Below are positions 33,756-43,158 of a DNA stretch of 44,489 nt, in pieces. The notes under the pieces are model-generated. The model was not told the DNA's origin. It saw only the letters and a list, made by a program, of their open reading frames with translations, and ran no database searches. Made by a program: the position numbers and the translations under genes. The stretch is from an uncultured Bacteroidales bacterium (GTDB taxonomy: Bacteria; Bacteroidota; Bacteroidia; Bacteroidales; WCHB1-69), in NCBI GenBank assembly GCA_946413585.1, contig CAMKLG010000021.1, positions 1-44,489 of the forward strand. The letters are read 5' to 3'. Numbering within the stretch: position 1 is the stretch's first letter; each line of letters opens with the position of its first letter.

Positions 33756-33763
33756 TATTTTTG
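33756..33763 (+). promoter_or_regulatory. -7 promoter box of the SRPBCC-lptB unit
   Basis: TATTTTTG, 24 bases before ATG 33788. It rules out an upstream TTG start at 33761, which would lie in this box. Confidence 0.6.
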
Positions 33764-33787
33764 CAGGTTCAAATAAAAACAGAAAAT

Positions 33788-34192
33788 ATGCTTCATCTAA
33801 ACACGTCTGAAGAGAGAGTCTCGGCCAGCCCGGAGAAAGTTTATGCGGTGTTGACCCGATTTTTTGAGAAACAGCCTGAAAGTTTGCCCGGCGTAAGCAA
33901 CTGGGAATCACTACCTAATGGTTGTCGTTTCACCGTTCAGAATCAGATTACCTGTCAGTTGACGTTGTCGGATCAGATGCCACATTCGCGTGTCATCTAT
34001 CGTGCGGAGTCTGACAAGGGTATCTCTGCGGATGTCGTTTTCGACATTGCGCCGGCGGGCGAAGAAAGCGTACTCAAAGGCCAGCTGGACATGAATATTC
34101 CCTTTTTCTTGCAGGGCATGGTGAAGGGGTTGATTGGAAAATTCTTGGATCCGGCGATGAAACAACTCAAAAACGTGATTGAAAATAGCTGA
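33788..34192 (+). CDS. SRPBCC (START-like) fold protein of unknown function
   Basis: A 134-residue protein. The layout [19 protein letters not shown] (first strand and helix), a central antiparallel sheet and a long C-terminal helix ([18 protein letters not shown]) fits the SRPBCC/polyketide-cyclase-like fold that binds hydrophobic ligands. No catalytic motif. The stop is separated by one base from lptB, so the pair is translationally coupled, and it may work with lipid or LPS transport; that is inference from position. Confidence 0.7.
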   Translation: MLHLNTSEERVSASPEKVYAVLTRFFEKQPESLPGVSNWESLPNGCRFTVQNQITCQLTLSDQMPHSRVIYRAESDKGISADVVFDIAPAGEESVLKGQLDMNIPFFLQGMVKGLIGKFLDPAMKQLKNVIENS

Positions 34193-34193
34193 G

Positions 34194-34925
34194 ATGGAAT
34201 ACACGATTCGCACTGACAAGTTAGTCAAGAAATACAAAAACCGTACCGTCGTCAACGAGGTTTCCATCAATTTCACGCAAGGCGAGATTGTGGGGTTGTT
34301 GGGGCCTAACGGTGCAGGCAAAACCACCTCGTTCTACATGATTGTAGGACTGATCAAGCCGTTTTCCGGTCGTATTTTCTTGAATGATCAGGATATAACA
34401 GAGGAACCCATGTACAAACGTGCGCAGATGGGTATTGCCTATCTGCCGCAGGAAGCTTCTGTTTTCCGGCAACTGACGGTGGAGGATAACATCAAGGCCA
34501 TCCTCGAATTCAGCGGCAAGAGCAAGGCAGAACAGAAGGAGGTGCTGGAAGGTCTGATTGCTGACTTCAACATCGAGAAGGTGCGGCGCAACAAGGGCAA
34601 CAACCTTTCAGGTGGAGAGCGCCGCCGTGTGGAAATCGCCCGCTGTCTTGCCTCTGACCCCAAATTCATCCTCTTGGATGAACCCTTCGCCGGCGTCGAT
34701 CCCATCGCGGTGGAAGATATTCAAAGTATTGTCAGGAAACTGAAGGACAGGAACATCGGTATTGTCATCACCGACCACAACGTCCACGAAACCCTCTCCA
34801 TCACCGACCGCGCCTACCTCCTCTTCGAAGGCAGCGTCCTCAAGGCCGGCACCGCCGAAGAGCTCGCCGCCGACCCCATCGTGAAGAAAGTCTATCTTGG
34901 ATCTAACTTTGAACTGAGGAAGTAG
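34194..34925 (+). CDS. lptB: LPS export ABC transporter ATP-binding protein LptB
   Basis: Cytoplasmic ATPase driving lipopolysaccharide extraction from the inner membrane through LptFGC. The 243-residue protein has Walker [10 protein letters not shown] (37-45), Q-loop YLPQEASVF (Q86), signature LSGGERRR (138-145), Walker [14 protein letters not shown] (158-170) and H195. [10 protein letters not shown] is typical of LptB. ATG 34194 is used; a TTG 15 bases upstream would overlap the previous gene. lptA/C/F/G are not in the window. Confidence 0.93.
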   Translation: MEYTIRTDKLVKKYKNRTVVNEVSINFTQGEIVGLLGPNGAGKTTSFYMIVGLIKPFSGRIFLNDQDITEEPMYKRAQMGIAYLPQEASVFRQLTVEDNIKAILEFSGKSKAEQKEVLEGLIADFNIEKVRRNKGNNLSGGERRRVEIARCLASDPKFILLDEPFAGVDPIAVEDIQSIVRKLKDRNIGIVITDHNVHETLSITDRAYLLFEGSVLKAGTAEELAADPIVKKVYLGSNFELRK

Positions 34926-34999
34926 GGTCGAAGGTATTGGGTCGAGGGAAAAGGGAGAAGGAAATAGTGAATAGTGAATAGGAAATAGTGAATTGGAAA

Positions 35000-35060
35000 A
35001 TTCCAAAAGGGCTGAAAGCCCGACCCGTGTCAGCCTAGGGTGAACGCAGTGAGCCCTAGG
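35000..35060 (+). repeat. Structured intergenic element, family A copy 4
   Basis: Stems GGGCT/AGCCC (35009-35013 with 35017-35021, loop GAA) and CCTAGGG/CCCTAGG (35034-35040 with 35054-35060) enclosing TGAACGCAGTGAG. It lies between lptB and the large TPR gene, in the sense orientation of the latter, 76 bases from its ATG. Confidence 0.87.
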
Positions 35061-35102
35061 AACGACGAAAATCGATGAATGGAACGACGAAAATCGATGA
35101 AT
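35059..35102. repeat. Two tandem copies of a 22-bp unit
   Basis: GGAACGACGAAAATCGATGA plus AT, repeated exactly twice, followed by GAACGATGAATAAATAATTAA. A similar GATGAACGATAATAATTAA tail follows family B copy 1 before gatE (2328-2346). Confidence 0.9.
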
Positions 35103-35136
35103 GAACGATGAATAAATAATTAAATACACCAATATT

Positions 35137-38100
35137 ATGAAAAACAGACATTTAGTGAAGATTTTGATGATGGCCGTGATGACGGTGGTTCCGTTTTGCG
35201 TGTTTGCGCAGGTAAAACAAGTTTTCCAAGTTTTGCATTTCGAGACGAAACAGCCGATACAAGGGGCAAAGACCCAGTTGTATGTGGGACCTCAGAATGA
35301 GAAACAGAATGTCCTTGCGTTGACCACAAACGCGCAAGGCATCGCGGTAGCAAACTTACCAGCTGATATGAAGGGGGGCTTTTTGGATTTGGATGCTTGG
35401 AAATTGGAGGGATTCTTGAGCCTGGGGCGTGCACCCGAATTTATCTATTCTTATTTCCAAACGAAGGATACGATTAGATACTATATGATTGAGAAACAGA
35501 CATATAGGAAAGAAAAATTAGACGTTTTCGAGCAGATATTCCGTTATCATTACCTTGAAGACATGGTGCCGGTAAGCCAGATGTTTCGCGATACGGTGAA
35601 GGCGCACCCTGAGTTGGCGAAAAACAATGTCAATCGGCTGATTGAAACCACATTTGATAACGTGAACATGGTGGGTGATTGTTATGAGGATGCCGCTTCG
35701 GTCAACAAATACGATTTTTCCTATTATGATGAACCTCAGTTTGCGGAGGTGTTGCAGCTGTTGCGTACTGGCAATGTCAGCAAGGCTGTGGAAATCGTAA
35801 AGTCTCACATTGACCTCAAGGATAACAGTTATAACAACTTGAGGTGGATAGACTTGTATAGAGATATCATGATGCTGGAATACGCACCGGAGTCAGAGGA
35901 ACCTCTATGTACGTATAGTGAAGTTCTGTACCGGAATCATTATTCCCCGCGCGTGGCAGTGTGGTATATTAATGATTTGGAGCGTAATAGTGACTATGCC
36001 AAGGCCGATTCGATCATTCGTTTGGAAAAACCCCACAACAAGGATCCGCGCTCGGCTTGTAATCTCATTCCATCCTTTATCCAATATCTTGATGGCTCCG
36101 ACAATGCGAAATTGAAAGCGATTTCGGAAGAGTTGTTGCAGGTGGCGCTGAACACCTATAAACAATACCCGGACCAGTCGAACTTGTTCGAAATATTCTG
36201 GGTGTACAAAAATCTCTATTATACTTATGCGGTGCTGGAGGATAGCGTATCCGCCACGCGCACTATCGACAGTGCAATGGCTGTTACACAACGATACATT
36301 GAGCCTTTTGTCGATGATTATGCTAAAAATCAGCAGATTGTCAAGATGATGCGGAATCTGTTGGCTGTGGTGACGGCGGATCGTCGTTATATTTCCGATT
36401 CTTTATTGTACTGCATTTATGACGAAATGTACAATGCGGCCAAAGCGAACTACGATCAAGATACCACGAATCTTTTTTTGCAGCTCCAATTGTCGGAGTG
36501 CGCGTTGCGTTGGCTCAAGGAAGCTCCAGAACCGGAAGATAATACGGAAAAACATACGGCTGTTTTGGAACAGCTTGTGAATCTGGAATTTAAGCTTTCC
36601 AAGGAATTCCCTGATTTCTATCCTTTGCAAAATGTGCAGGTAGCATCCCAGTTGCTGGCTCAACGTTTGGTTAACCCGAGTAGCAACGAACAACTCCAGG
36701 ATGCCTTCCGTCAGTATGAACGGAGCTTTGACGTGGTGAACGCCCAGTTCCCGAAATCATTCATAGATCATTATATTCGTTTTAATTCCATGATTGAAGG
36801 TTATCTGACAGCCAATCAGCAGTTTGCATTGGTTACAGAACTTTCGGCCTTCACCGATCGCCTGCTAAATCTCAAGGCTGACAATGATCCACAGAAGTTC
36901 TTGGTGGTCAAGGCTCAAAATGCCAATGAGATGGCAGAAAACCTCTATTCGGAAGAGATGTACGAAGAGGCGATTGCATATTATATGCAGTCCAACGAAT
37001 TCTATGAGAAAGCAATCCCTCAAGATGAGTCCTTGTGGATTCCGTATTTGACCAATTATCTCCAGATGGGAGATGCGCATCTCTATCAGAATCAGTTTGA
37101 CAAGGCGATGTTGACCTACCAGAAAATCCTCGATTTCGAATCTCAGATTCCGGCATCTGTTCTCCCGCGATACACACAACTGAAAGGTAGTGTTTATTAC
37201 TATAGAGGGGATGTTTATAGATCTACAGAGAATTTGAAACAAGCTGATAAAGAGTATAAAACGGCAGAAAAATACTATAAGAAGTCTGTTGCTATGGGGA
37301 ATAATGAAGCTTATCAGCAGTTGGGCGAGATGTATTGGGGTAAAGCTGTTGTCGCTTCCCAGCAAGAAGATATGAAGAAATGCAGACAATTTGTGGAGCA
37401 AAGTGTTGCCTATTACGATGCGGCACCCGCTGATCGTCCGTTGCAAACTTACGAGCGCGCAAAGTCTGTGATGGCGGAATTTTACAAACAAGAGCAAAAT
37501 GCAGAGAAATATTACAAGACTGTGGCTGATTTGACCGATTATTATCGTAAATATGGGGAATATTCCACCGATTATGCGGCAAAACTGGTTCAGAATGCGG
37601 AGATTATGGTGAACAGTGGAACGATTTCCAAAGAGGAAATGCTGACTTATTCTATAGACATCATGTCTGGGTTGCTCTCCTTAAACGATGCAGGCGAAGA
37701 TGTGGAAATGCCTTATCTGAGAGGCATGTTTAACCTCGCGCGTGCCTATACGGTTAACGATTCTGTGCTGACAGCCGTTCAACTCTACAGAAAATGTCTT
37801 GCGATGAATGAAATGATGTTCAAGGACACCGCTGTGGATACCTATAAGGGTAATATGGTGGAAGTTTATTCCAAAATGGCTACTTGTTACGAGCTGATGG
37901 CGGATGAAATTGACACGTCCCATGCTGAATTGTGGAACTATCGCGCCATAGACGCGCGTGACACGATGATAACGCTGCTGAAAGATCTGTCCGCTGCTGG
38001 GGATGTGAACAGCACCTACCGCACGGCAGTTCAGTACAAAAACAACGCGGTCGTCTTTTACGATCTCGACATGATCCCCTCCGCCCAGGATTACATGGAC

Positions 38101-38412
38101 AAGTCTATTGAATTGTTGCAAATGCTCTATAACAGCGAGTATAAAACTGAAGTTGAAGAAGATCTGATCCTTCATTACTATCTTAAAGGCGTGATGTATG
38201 AAGAAAAGGGAAATGATGACGAAAAAGCGGTGGAGAATTTCCGCAAGGCAGTGGAATACGGCGAAAATGCCGACACTTCCGAAGGCGTCTCCCGTTACTA
38301 CTTCATGGCCGTCAACGAATTGATTGAGCAGCTTTCGAAAAACTCCTCTGCCAATGCCAAAGAACTCGCTAAACTGACCAAGATACAGAAGAACCTGAAA
38401 AAACTCTTTTAG
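35137..38412 (+). CDS. Large secreted TPR-repeat protein of unknown function
   Basis: A 1,091-residue protein with a signal peptide (MKNRHLVKILMMAVMTVVPF...VFAQ). An N-terminal segment of about 90 residues resembles a carboxypeptidase-regulatory-like beta domain (FQVLHFETKQPIQGAKTQLY). The rest is a long alpha-helical tetratricopeptide array; clear TPR-like units are near residues 610-720 (YEEAIAYYMQSNEFYEKAIP, FDKAMLTYQKILDFES) and 1015-1060. There is no membrane anchor, lipobox or T9SS domain, so it is probably periplasmic. No specific family. It lies downstream of lptB and upstream of aroC without obvious promoters. Confidence 0.75.
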   Translation: MKNRHLVKILMMAVMTVVPFCVFAQVKQVFQVLHFETKQPIQGAKTQLYVGPQNEKQNVLALTTNAQGIAVANLPADMKGGFLDLDAWKLEGFLSLGRAPEFIYSYFQTKDTIRYYMIEKQTYRKEKLDVFEQIFRYHYLEDMVPVSQMFRDTVKAHPELAKNNVNRLIETTFDNVNMVGDCYEDAASVNKYDFSYYDEPQFAEVLQLLRTGNVSKAVEIVKSHIDLKDNSYNNLRWIDLYRDIMMLEYAPESEEPLCTYSEVLYRNHYSPRVAVWYINDLERNSDYAKADSIIRLEKPHNKDPRSACNLIPSFIQYLDGSDNAKLKAISEELLQVALNTYKQYPDQSNLFEIFWVYKNLYYTYAVLEDSVSATRTIDSAMAVTQRYIEPFVDDYAKNQQIVKMMRNLLAVVTADRRYISDSLLYCIYDEMYNAAKANYDQDTTNLFLQLQLSECALRWLKEAPEPEDNTEKHTAVLEQLVNLEFKLSKEFPDFYPLQNVQVASQLLAQRLVNPSSNEQLQDAFRQYERSFDVVNAQFPKSFIDHYIRFNSMIEGYLTANQQFALVTELSAFTDRLLNLKADNDPQKFLVVKAQNANEMAENLYSEEMYEEAIAYYMQSNEFYEKAIPQDESLWIPYLTNYLQMGDAHLYQNQFDKAMLTYQKILDFESQIPASVLPRYTQLKGSVYYYRGDVYRSTENLKQADKEYKTAEKYYKKSVAMGNNEAYQQLGEMYWGKAVVASQQEDMKKCRQFVEQSVAYYDAAPADRPLQTYERAKSVMAEFYKQEQNAEKYYKTVADLTDYYRKYGEYSTDYAAKLVQNAEIMVNSGTISKEEMLTYSIDIMSGLLSLNDAGEDVEMPYLRGMFNLARAYTVNDSVLTAVQLYRKCLAMNEMMFKDTAVDTYKGNMVEVYSKMATCYELMADEIDTSHAELWNYRAIDARDTMITLLKDLSAAGDVNSTYRTAVQYKNNAVVFYDLDMIPSAQDYMDKSIELLQMLYNSEYKTEVEEDLILHYYLKGVMYEEKGNDDEKAVENFRKAVEYGENADTSEGVSRYYFMAVNELIEQLSKNSSANAKELAKLTKIQKNLKKLF

Positions 38413-38426
38413 CACTGGTAATCTGT

Positions 38427-38537
38427 GACTTTGAACTTTAAACCTTGAACTATAAACTATAAACTATAAACTTTGCCCCCAATCCCTAAACCCTAAACCT
38501 TAAACCTTAAACCTTAAACCCTAAACCCTAAACCAAC
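38427..38537. repeat. Heptamer array upstream of aroC
   Basis: Contiguous 7-base units GACTTTG, AACTTTA, AACCTTG, AACTATA (three times), AACTTTG (38427-38475). After a short C-run come CCCTAAA/CCTTAAA units up to the aroC ATG at 38538. It fills the whole spacer after the large TPR gene; no other feature was seen there. Confidence 0.92.
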
Positions 38538-39479
38538 ATGGACACTTTCGGAACCCTCTACCGTCTCACAGATTGGGGCGACACTCACGGCGATGCGCTC
38601 GAGGGCCTGATTGAGGGCTGTCCGGCTGGGTTGCACGTGGATATGAACTTTGTGGCGGCGGAAATGTCGCGACGTTCACCCAGCCGAGATGTGCTATCCA
38701 CGCAACGGCGGGAGTACGACCGGGTGGAGTTCTTGTCGGGCATTGCGGATGGGAAGACCACAGGCGAACCGATACGTTTCCTGATTCCGAATGTGGATGT
38801 AAAGGTCTCAGAAGTAAACCGTTACGTTCTGAAGCCGTCGCACGCGTCTTACACGTATATGCGCAAGTACGGCGTGATGGACAACGAACAGTGTGGCCGG
38901 GCATCGGCGCGACAGACGGCGTGCCGGGTGGTGGCAGGGGCTATCGCTAAACAGTGGCTCGCGGTGCATGGAGTGTGCATTACAGCGAAAACGTTGCGCA
39001 TCGCCAGTCCCAAACGCGAGGGCGACTCCGTAGGGGCGTTGGTAGAGTGCCGTGTCAGCGGTCTGCCCGCAGGTTTGGGCGAGCCTGTTTATGACAAGTT
39101 TTCGGCACGTTTAGCCTACGCGATGCTTTCCATCAATGCGGCAAAGGGTTTTGAATATGGCGAAGGATTTCGCGCAGCGGAAATGTCCGGCAGTGAGTAT
39201 CATGATGTGCAAAATCCCGATTTCACCTTCCAAACCAACCACGACGGCGGCATTCAGGGTGGCATTACCAATGGAGAGGAAGTCTGTTTCCGTGTGGCCT
39301 TCAAACCGATCCCTTCGGTGCGCTACGACCGCGAAACCGTTGATTTTGAAGGGAAACCAACCGTGATGCGCGGCTCCGACCGCAACGACCTCTGCGTTGC
39401 CCCGCGCGTGCTCCCCGTGGTAGAAGCTATGGCCGCGATGGTGGTGATGGACTTTTGGCAGTTAGCAGTTAGCAGTTAG
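38538..39479 (+). CDS. aroC: Chorismate synthase, short and divergent
   Basis: Final enzyme of the shikimate pathway (EPSP to chorismate, reduced FMN-dependent). The protein is 313 residues, against 350-360 usually. Compared with E. coli AroC, about 30 residues are missing after ITAKTLRI, and the C-terminus is short. Signature sequences are altered: GDTHG instead of GESHG, KPSHASYTY instead of RPGHADYTY, CGRASARQT instead of GGRSSARET, RNDLCV instead of RHDPCV. The two presumed catalytic His and the Asp of the last motif are kept, so activity is plausible. The last residues, QLAVSS, and the stop come from a TTAGCAG array. aroE is elsewhere in the window. Confidence 0.85.
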   Translation: MDTFGTLYRLTDWGDTHGDALEGLIEGCPAGLHVDMNFVAAEMSRRSPSRDVLSTQRREYDRVEFLSGIADGKTTGEPIRFLIPNVDVKVSEVNRYVLKPSHASYTYMRKYGVMDNEQCGRASARQTACRVVAGAIAKQWLAVHGVCITAKTLRIASPKREGDSVGALVECRVSGLPAGLGEPVYDKFSARLAYAMLSINAAKGFEYGEGFRAAEMSGSEYHDVQNPDFTFQTNHDGGIQGGITNGEEVCFRVAFKPIPSVRYDRETVDFEGKPTVMRGSDRNDLCVAPRVLPVVEAMAAMVVMDFWQLAVSS

Positions 39480-39556
39480 GAGTTAGCAGTTAGCTTTTTG
39501 CCTTTGGCTTTTAGCTCAGCCAACAGCCAATAGCTAATAGCTAATAGCCAAAAGCT
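39458..39556. repeat. TTAGCAG array at the end of aroC, then AATAGCT array
   Basis: TTGGCAG, TTAGCAG, TTAGCAG, TTAGGAG, TTAGCAG units start inside the aroC coding region and pass its stop. Then TAATAGC/CAATAGC heptamers (39519-39553). Together they fill most of the 165-base gap to fusA. Confidence 0.88.
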
Positions 39557-39644
39557 GAATTCCAACCGCCGAGGATATTCCAAATTTTTATATTTTCGCC
39601 ACTTGTTTTATAAGAAATTAATTAACTGATTGACAAATAGTTAT

Positions 39645-41717
39645 ATGGCAAAAAGCATATCAAAACTGAGAAATATCGGTATCGCCGCGCATATTGACGC
39701 GGGTAAAACCACTTGTTCAGAGCGTATTCTCTTCTTCACAGGCGTGAATCGCAAGATTGGTGAAACGCATGACGGTCAGGCTACTATGGACTTTATGAAA
39801 CAGGAGCAAGAACGTGGCATCACCATCGCTTCCGCTTCTATTACCGCAGAGTGGAAAGGTCATCAAATCAACTTGATAGATACTCCTGGTCACGTCGATT
39901 TCACCATTGAGGTGGAGCGTTCTCTTCGTGTCATCGACGGAATGGTGGCCGTGTTCTGCGCCGTGGGCGGTGTGGAACCACAGAGCGAAACCGTCTGGAA
40001 CCAGGCCGATAAGTACCGCGTGCCGCGCATCGCCTTCGTGAACAAAATGGATCGCACCGGAGCCGACTTCTCAGAGGTGGTTGCTCAGATGGAGAAGTAT
40101 TTGGGAACCAACGCCGTGCCCATCCAGATTCCGATGGGGCAGGAGAGTGAATTCCAGGGCTGCATCGATCTGATCAAGATGAAAGCACTGACTTTCTCCG
40201 AGAAGGAAGTTTTTGAAAATGAGATTCCTGCCGAGTTTGCGACGGCCGCCGCAGAGGCGCACAAAAACATTATTGAGAAGTTGGCCGATTTTGATGATGA
40301 GATTGCGGAGGCTTATCTTGAAGAACGTGAAGTGACGGAAGAACAGATTCGCAAGGCTATTCGCGAAACTACGCTTAAGTTGTTGATCACCCCTGTGTTG
40401 TGTGGTGCTGCCTATAAGAACAAGGGTATTCAGCCGCTGTTGGATGCTGTCATCGAATTCTTGCCTTCACCCACAGACATCGGCGCGGTGATAGCACACG
40501 ATCCTTACGACGACGAGAAGACCTACACCCGTAATCCTTCAAATAATGAGCCATTCTCTGCTTTGGCGTTCAAGCTCATCAACGACCCTTATGTGGGTCA
40601 ACAGACCTTCATCCGCATTTTCAGCGGTAAATTGACCAGCGGAATGAGCCTTTACAATACGAACAAGGACAAAAACGAGCGTGTGGGCCGTATTTTCCGC
40701 ATCAAAGCCAAAGAGCGTGAGGAAATTTCCGAAGCTGGCGCAGGCGAAATCGTGGCACTGGTGGGTATGAAATATACGCGCACGGGCGATACACTGTGTG
40801 ACGAGAAACAGCCTATCGTGCTGGAATCCATTCACGTGCCGCCGGCGGTTATCGAGATGAAGGTAACCCCGATGGATACGAAGAATCGCGACAAACTTGG
40901 CGAGGCGTTGGCCAAACTGAGCAATGAAGATCCCTCTTTCCATGCACATTACGACGATGAAACCGAGGAGACCATCATCTCCGGTATGGGTGAGCTGCAT
41001 TTGGAAATCATCGTGGATCGTTTGAAAGACGAATTCAAGGTGCCGATAGAGGTCGGTGCGCCGAGCGTCTCTTTCCGCGAAACCATCACACAGGAGTACG
41101 AGAGCAATTACAAACATGTGAAACAGACAGGCGGCCACGGTCAATTTGCACACACCGTCATCCGTTTCGAGCCGAATCCGGGCAAGGGTTTCGAGTTCGT
41201 GGATGTCAGCAAGGGTGGCGTGGTGCCGCGCGAGTACATCCCCTCCATTGAGAAGGGGTTGCGCGCCGCCATGGAGAAGAGCCCGTTGGCAGGCTATCCC
41301 GTGGTGGATGTGCGCGCTGTGTTGGTGGATGGCGCTTACCATCCCGTGGATTCCAGCGATATGGCCTTCCAACTCTGTGCTGCTCAATGTTTTAAGAATG
41401 CCTATAACAAAATGGCTCCCGTGCTGATGGAACCCGTGATGAAGGTGGAAGTGAACACTCCTGATGAATACATAGGCAACATCACCCGCGACATCAACAA
41501 GCGTCGTGGCCGCATAGAGAACATGCGCCGTTTCCGTAAGGGTTCACAAAAGTTGGATGGCTTTATCCCGTTGATGGAGATGTTCGGCTACGCCACAGCA
41601 CTGCGTAATGTCACCAGCGGTCGCGCCAATTACTCCATGGAGTTCTACCAGTATATGCGTGTGCCCGCTGCCGTGCAGGAAGAGATTGTGAAAGCCCGCC
41701 GCAGCGAAAAAGCGTAA
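39645..41717 (+). CDS. fusA: Translation elongation factor G
   Basis: Ribosomal translocase GTPase, 690 residues from ATG 39645. G1 AHIDAGKT (15-22), [10 protein letters not shown] (switch I), G3 DTPGH (79-83) and G4 NKMD (133-136). Domains II-V are complete, ending with [18 protein letters not shown]. It is not beside the str operon (rpsL/rpsG/tuf), so it could be one of several EF-G paralogues found in this phylum. A -7-like box with one mismatch (TATTTTCG) is at 39591-39598. Confidence 0.95.
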   Translation: MAKSISKLRNIGIAAHIDAGKTTCSERILFFTGVNRKIGETHDGQATMDFMKQEQERGITIASASITAEWKGHQINLIDTPGHVDFTIEVERSLRVIDGMVAVFCAVGGVEPQSETVWNQADKYRVPRIAFVNKMDRTGADFSEVVAQMEKYLGTNAVPIQIPMGQESEFQGCIDLIKMKALTFSEKEVFENEIPAEFATAAAEAHKNIIEKLADFDDEIAEAYLEEREVTEEQIRKAIRETTLKLLITPVLCGAAYKNKGIQPLLDAVIEFLPSPTDIGAVIAHDPYDDEKTYTRNPSNNEPFSALAFKLINDPYVGQQTFIRIFSGKLTSGMSLYNTNKDKNERVGRIFRIKAKEREEISEAGAGEIVALVGMKYTRTGDTLCDEKQPIVLESIHVPPAVIEMKVTPMDTKNRDKLGEALAKLSNEDPSFHAHYDDETEETIISGMGELHLEIIVDRLKDEFKVPIEVGAPSVSFRETITQEYESNYKHVKQTGGHGQFAHTVIRFEPNPGKGFEFVDVSKGGVVPREYIPSIEKGLRAAMEKSPLAGYPVVDVRAVLVDGAYHPVDSSDMAFQLCAAQCFKNAYNKMAPVLMEPVMKVEVNTPDEYIGNITRDINKRRGRIENMRRFRKGSQKLDGFIPLMEMFGYATALRNVTSGRANYSMEFYQYMRVPAAVQEEIVKARRSEKA

Positions 41718-41743
41718 GGGTCTGCCAATAGAAACGATTCGCT

Positions 41744-42919
41744 TTACTTCGTTACGCGCTTATGCAACGTGATGAAGATGATTTGTGGATTGGCTCCGAA
41801 GCGGAAAGGCAATGTGCCTCCTATTCCTTCTGAAATGTAAAGTTGCTGGTTGTCAGATTGGTATAGCCCGCCCCATTCTTTGTATAGCCATCTTACAGGC
41901 GACCATTTGCCGATTTTAAGCTGTGCGGCATGCGTGTGTCCTGACAGCGTGAGTGGAATGTCCGTTTTGGGCAGTATTTCCATGCGCCAATGTGACGGGT
42001 CGTGAGAGAGCAGAATGGTGAATGTGTTCTTATCGCATGTTGTTGTGTCATAGCGGGTTATACCTTCAACTGCCGCTTGCAGATTGCCGATTTTCGGGAA
42101 TGGCGGTTTGCCTGTGTTTTCCACTCCCGCGATAGCGATTTTTGCACTGTCACGTTCCACTGTCGTCGATTTGTTCATTAGCACGTTCCAACCCATGGAA
42201 CGCTCGATTTCAGCCACTTTCAGACCTCCTTCACGCACGTTCGACCAGCGGCTTCGGTCGCCATAAAGACAGTAGTCGTGATTGCCTAGAACGGAAAATA
42301 CCCCGTCTTTGGCGCGAAGATGTGACAACGTTTGCGTAAAGGGCATTAGCTCTTCGGGTTCCGTATTGACAATATCGCCCGTAAATACCACTATATCAGG
42401 GTTCTCCTTGTTAACTTGATCCACTATCCTTTGGATGAATTGGGTCTTGTCTCCGTATGAACCGACATGTAAGTCGCTGAGATGCGCGATTTTGTATCCG
42501 TCAAAAGCATCGGGCAGGTTGTCGAAATAGAGATCCACATGCTTGCTCTCCAGATGTTTCCATCCGATGGTCAGTCCGTACAGCCCCATTATGGACACGG
42601 CGGAAGCAACAACAATACCGATAATGGTCGTCACATTGTATGTTGAGATGCTCCAAATTCCGAATAGCTTGGCTATTAGGGAAATGCACGTGAAAATTAT
42701 CTTTGGCAGGACAAAACAGAGCAGCACGAAAAGGAAAATCGTGGTGACGGTGTGGTTCATCCCGAAAAACTTCACGCTCAAAATGGATAGCAATGCGACA
42801 ACGCTCGGTGCGAAGAAGAGAAATTTCCATACGAGTGGAATGTTGCGCAAAAACATGCCGTAGATATATAAATCAGGCAGTAATAAAAGTGTTAATATGA
42901 CAAAAATGGCAATAATCAT
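41744..42919 (-). CDS. Membrane-anchored metallophosphoesterase (YkuE/YaeI-like)
   Basis: A 391-residue protein with about four N-terminal membrane helices (residues 1-125) and a calcineurin-like phosphoesterase domain. All metal-binding blocks are visible: DLHVG, FTGDIVNTEP, LGNHDYC, LLSHDPSHW and SGHTHAAQL. The YaeI/YkuE subgroup acts on membrane-associated phosphodiesters such as UDP-diacylglucosamine in some species; the substrate here is unknown. It is convergent with fusA, only 26 bases between stops. No clear promoter was found upstream. Confidence 0.9.
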   Translation of the reverse strand: MIIAIFVILTLLLLPDLYIYGMFLRNIPLVWKFLFFAPSVVALLSILSVKFFGMNHTVTTIFLFVLLCFVLPKIIFTCISLIAKLFGIWSISTYNVTTIIGIVVASAVSIMGLYGLTIGWKHLESKHVDLYFDNLPDAFDGYKIAHLSDLHVGSYGDKTQFIQRIVDQVNKENPDIVVFTGDIVNTEPEELMPFTQTLSHLRAKDGVFSVLGNHDYCLYGDRSRWSNVREGGLKVAEIERSMGWNVLMNKSTTVERDSAKIAIAGVENTGKPPFPKIGNLQAAVEGITRYDTTTCDKNTFTILLSHDPSHWRMEILPKTDIPLTLSGHTHAAQLKIGKWSPVRWLYKEWGGLYQSDNQQLYISEGIGGTLPFRFGANPQIIFITLHKRVTK

Positions 42920-42988
42920 TTTTTTTGATATTAAAAGTGGTTTTATACAAATATTGTGCCAAAGTGGGCTCGGGGCTGTGCGCTTTTT

Positions 42989-43034
42989 GGTTTAAGGTTT
43001 AGAGTTTAAATTGAGTGGTTGATGAGTCAAAGTC
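42989..43034. repeat. Degenerate GGTTTAA/AAAGTC array
   Basis: GGTTTAA, GGTTTAG, AGTTTAA and AAAGTC-type units in the 239-base divergent spacer between the phosphoesterase and FKBP genes. The rest holds only the FKBP promoter. Confidence 0.65.
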
Positions 43035-43071
43035 GTAGTCATTTTAACATAGTTCGTTTCTAAAAAAATGC

Positions 43072-43079
43072 TATCTTTG
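43072..43079 (+). promoter_or_regulatory. -7 promoter box for the FKBP gene
   Basis: TATCTTTG, a match to TAnnTTTG, 79 bases before ATG 43159. Confidence 0.6.
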
Positions 43080-43158
43080 CGGCTTGTTTGAAAAGATGTA
43101 AACTTCCGGCGGGAGTGGCAGTCTATTAGCTTGTTTGAAATTATAAAAGATAGAAAAA

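Noticed and set aside
38427..38537. CRISPR array
   Set aside because: Units are 7 bases and contiguous, with no unique spacers and no cas genes nearby.
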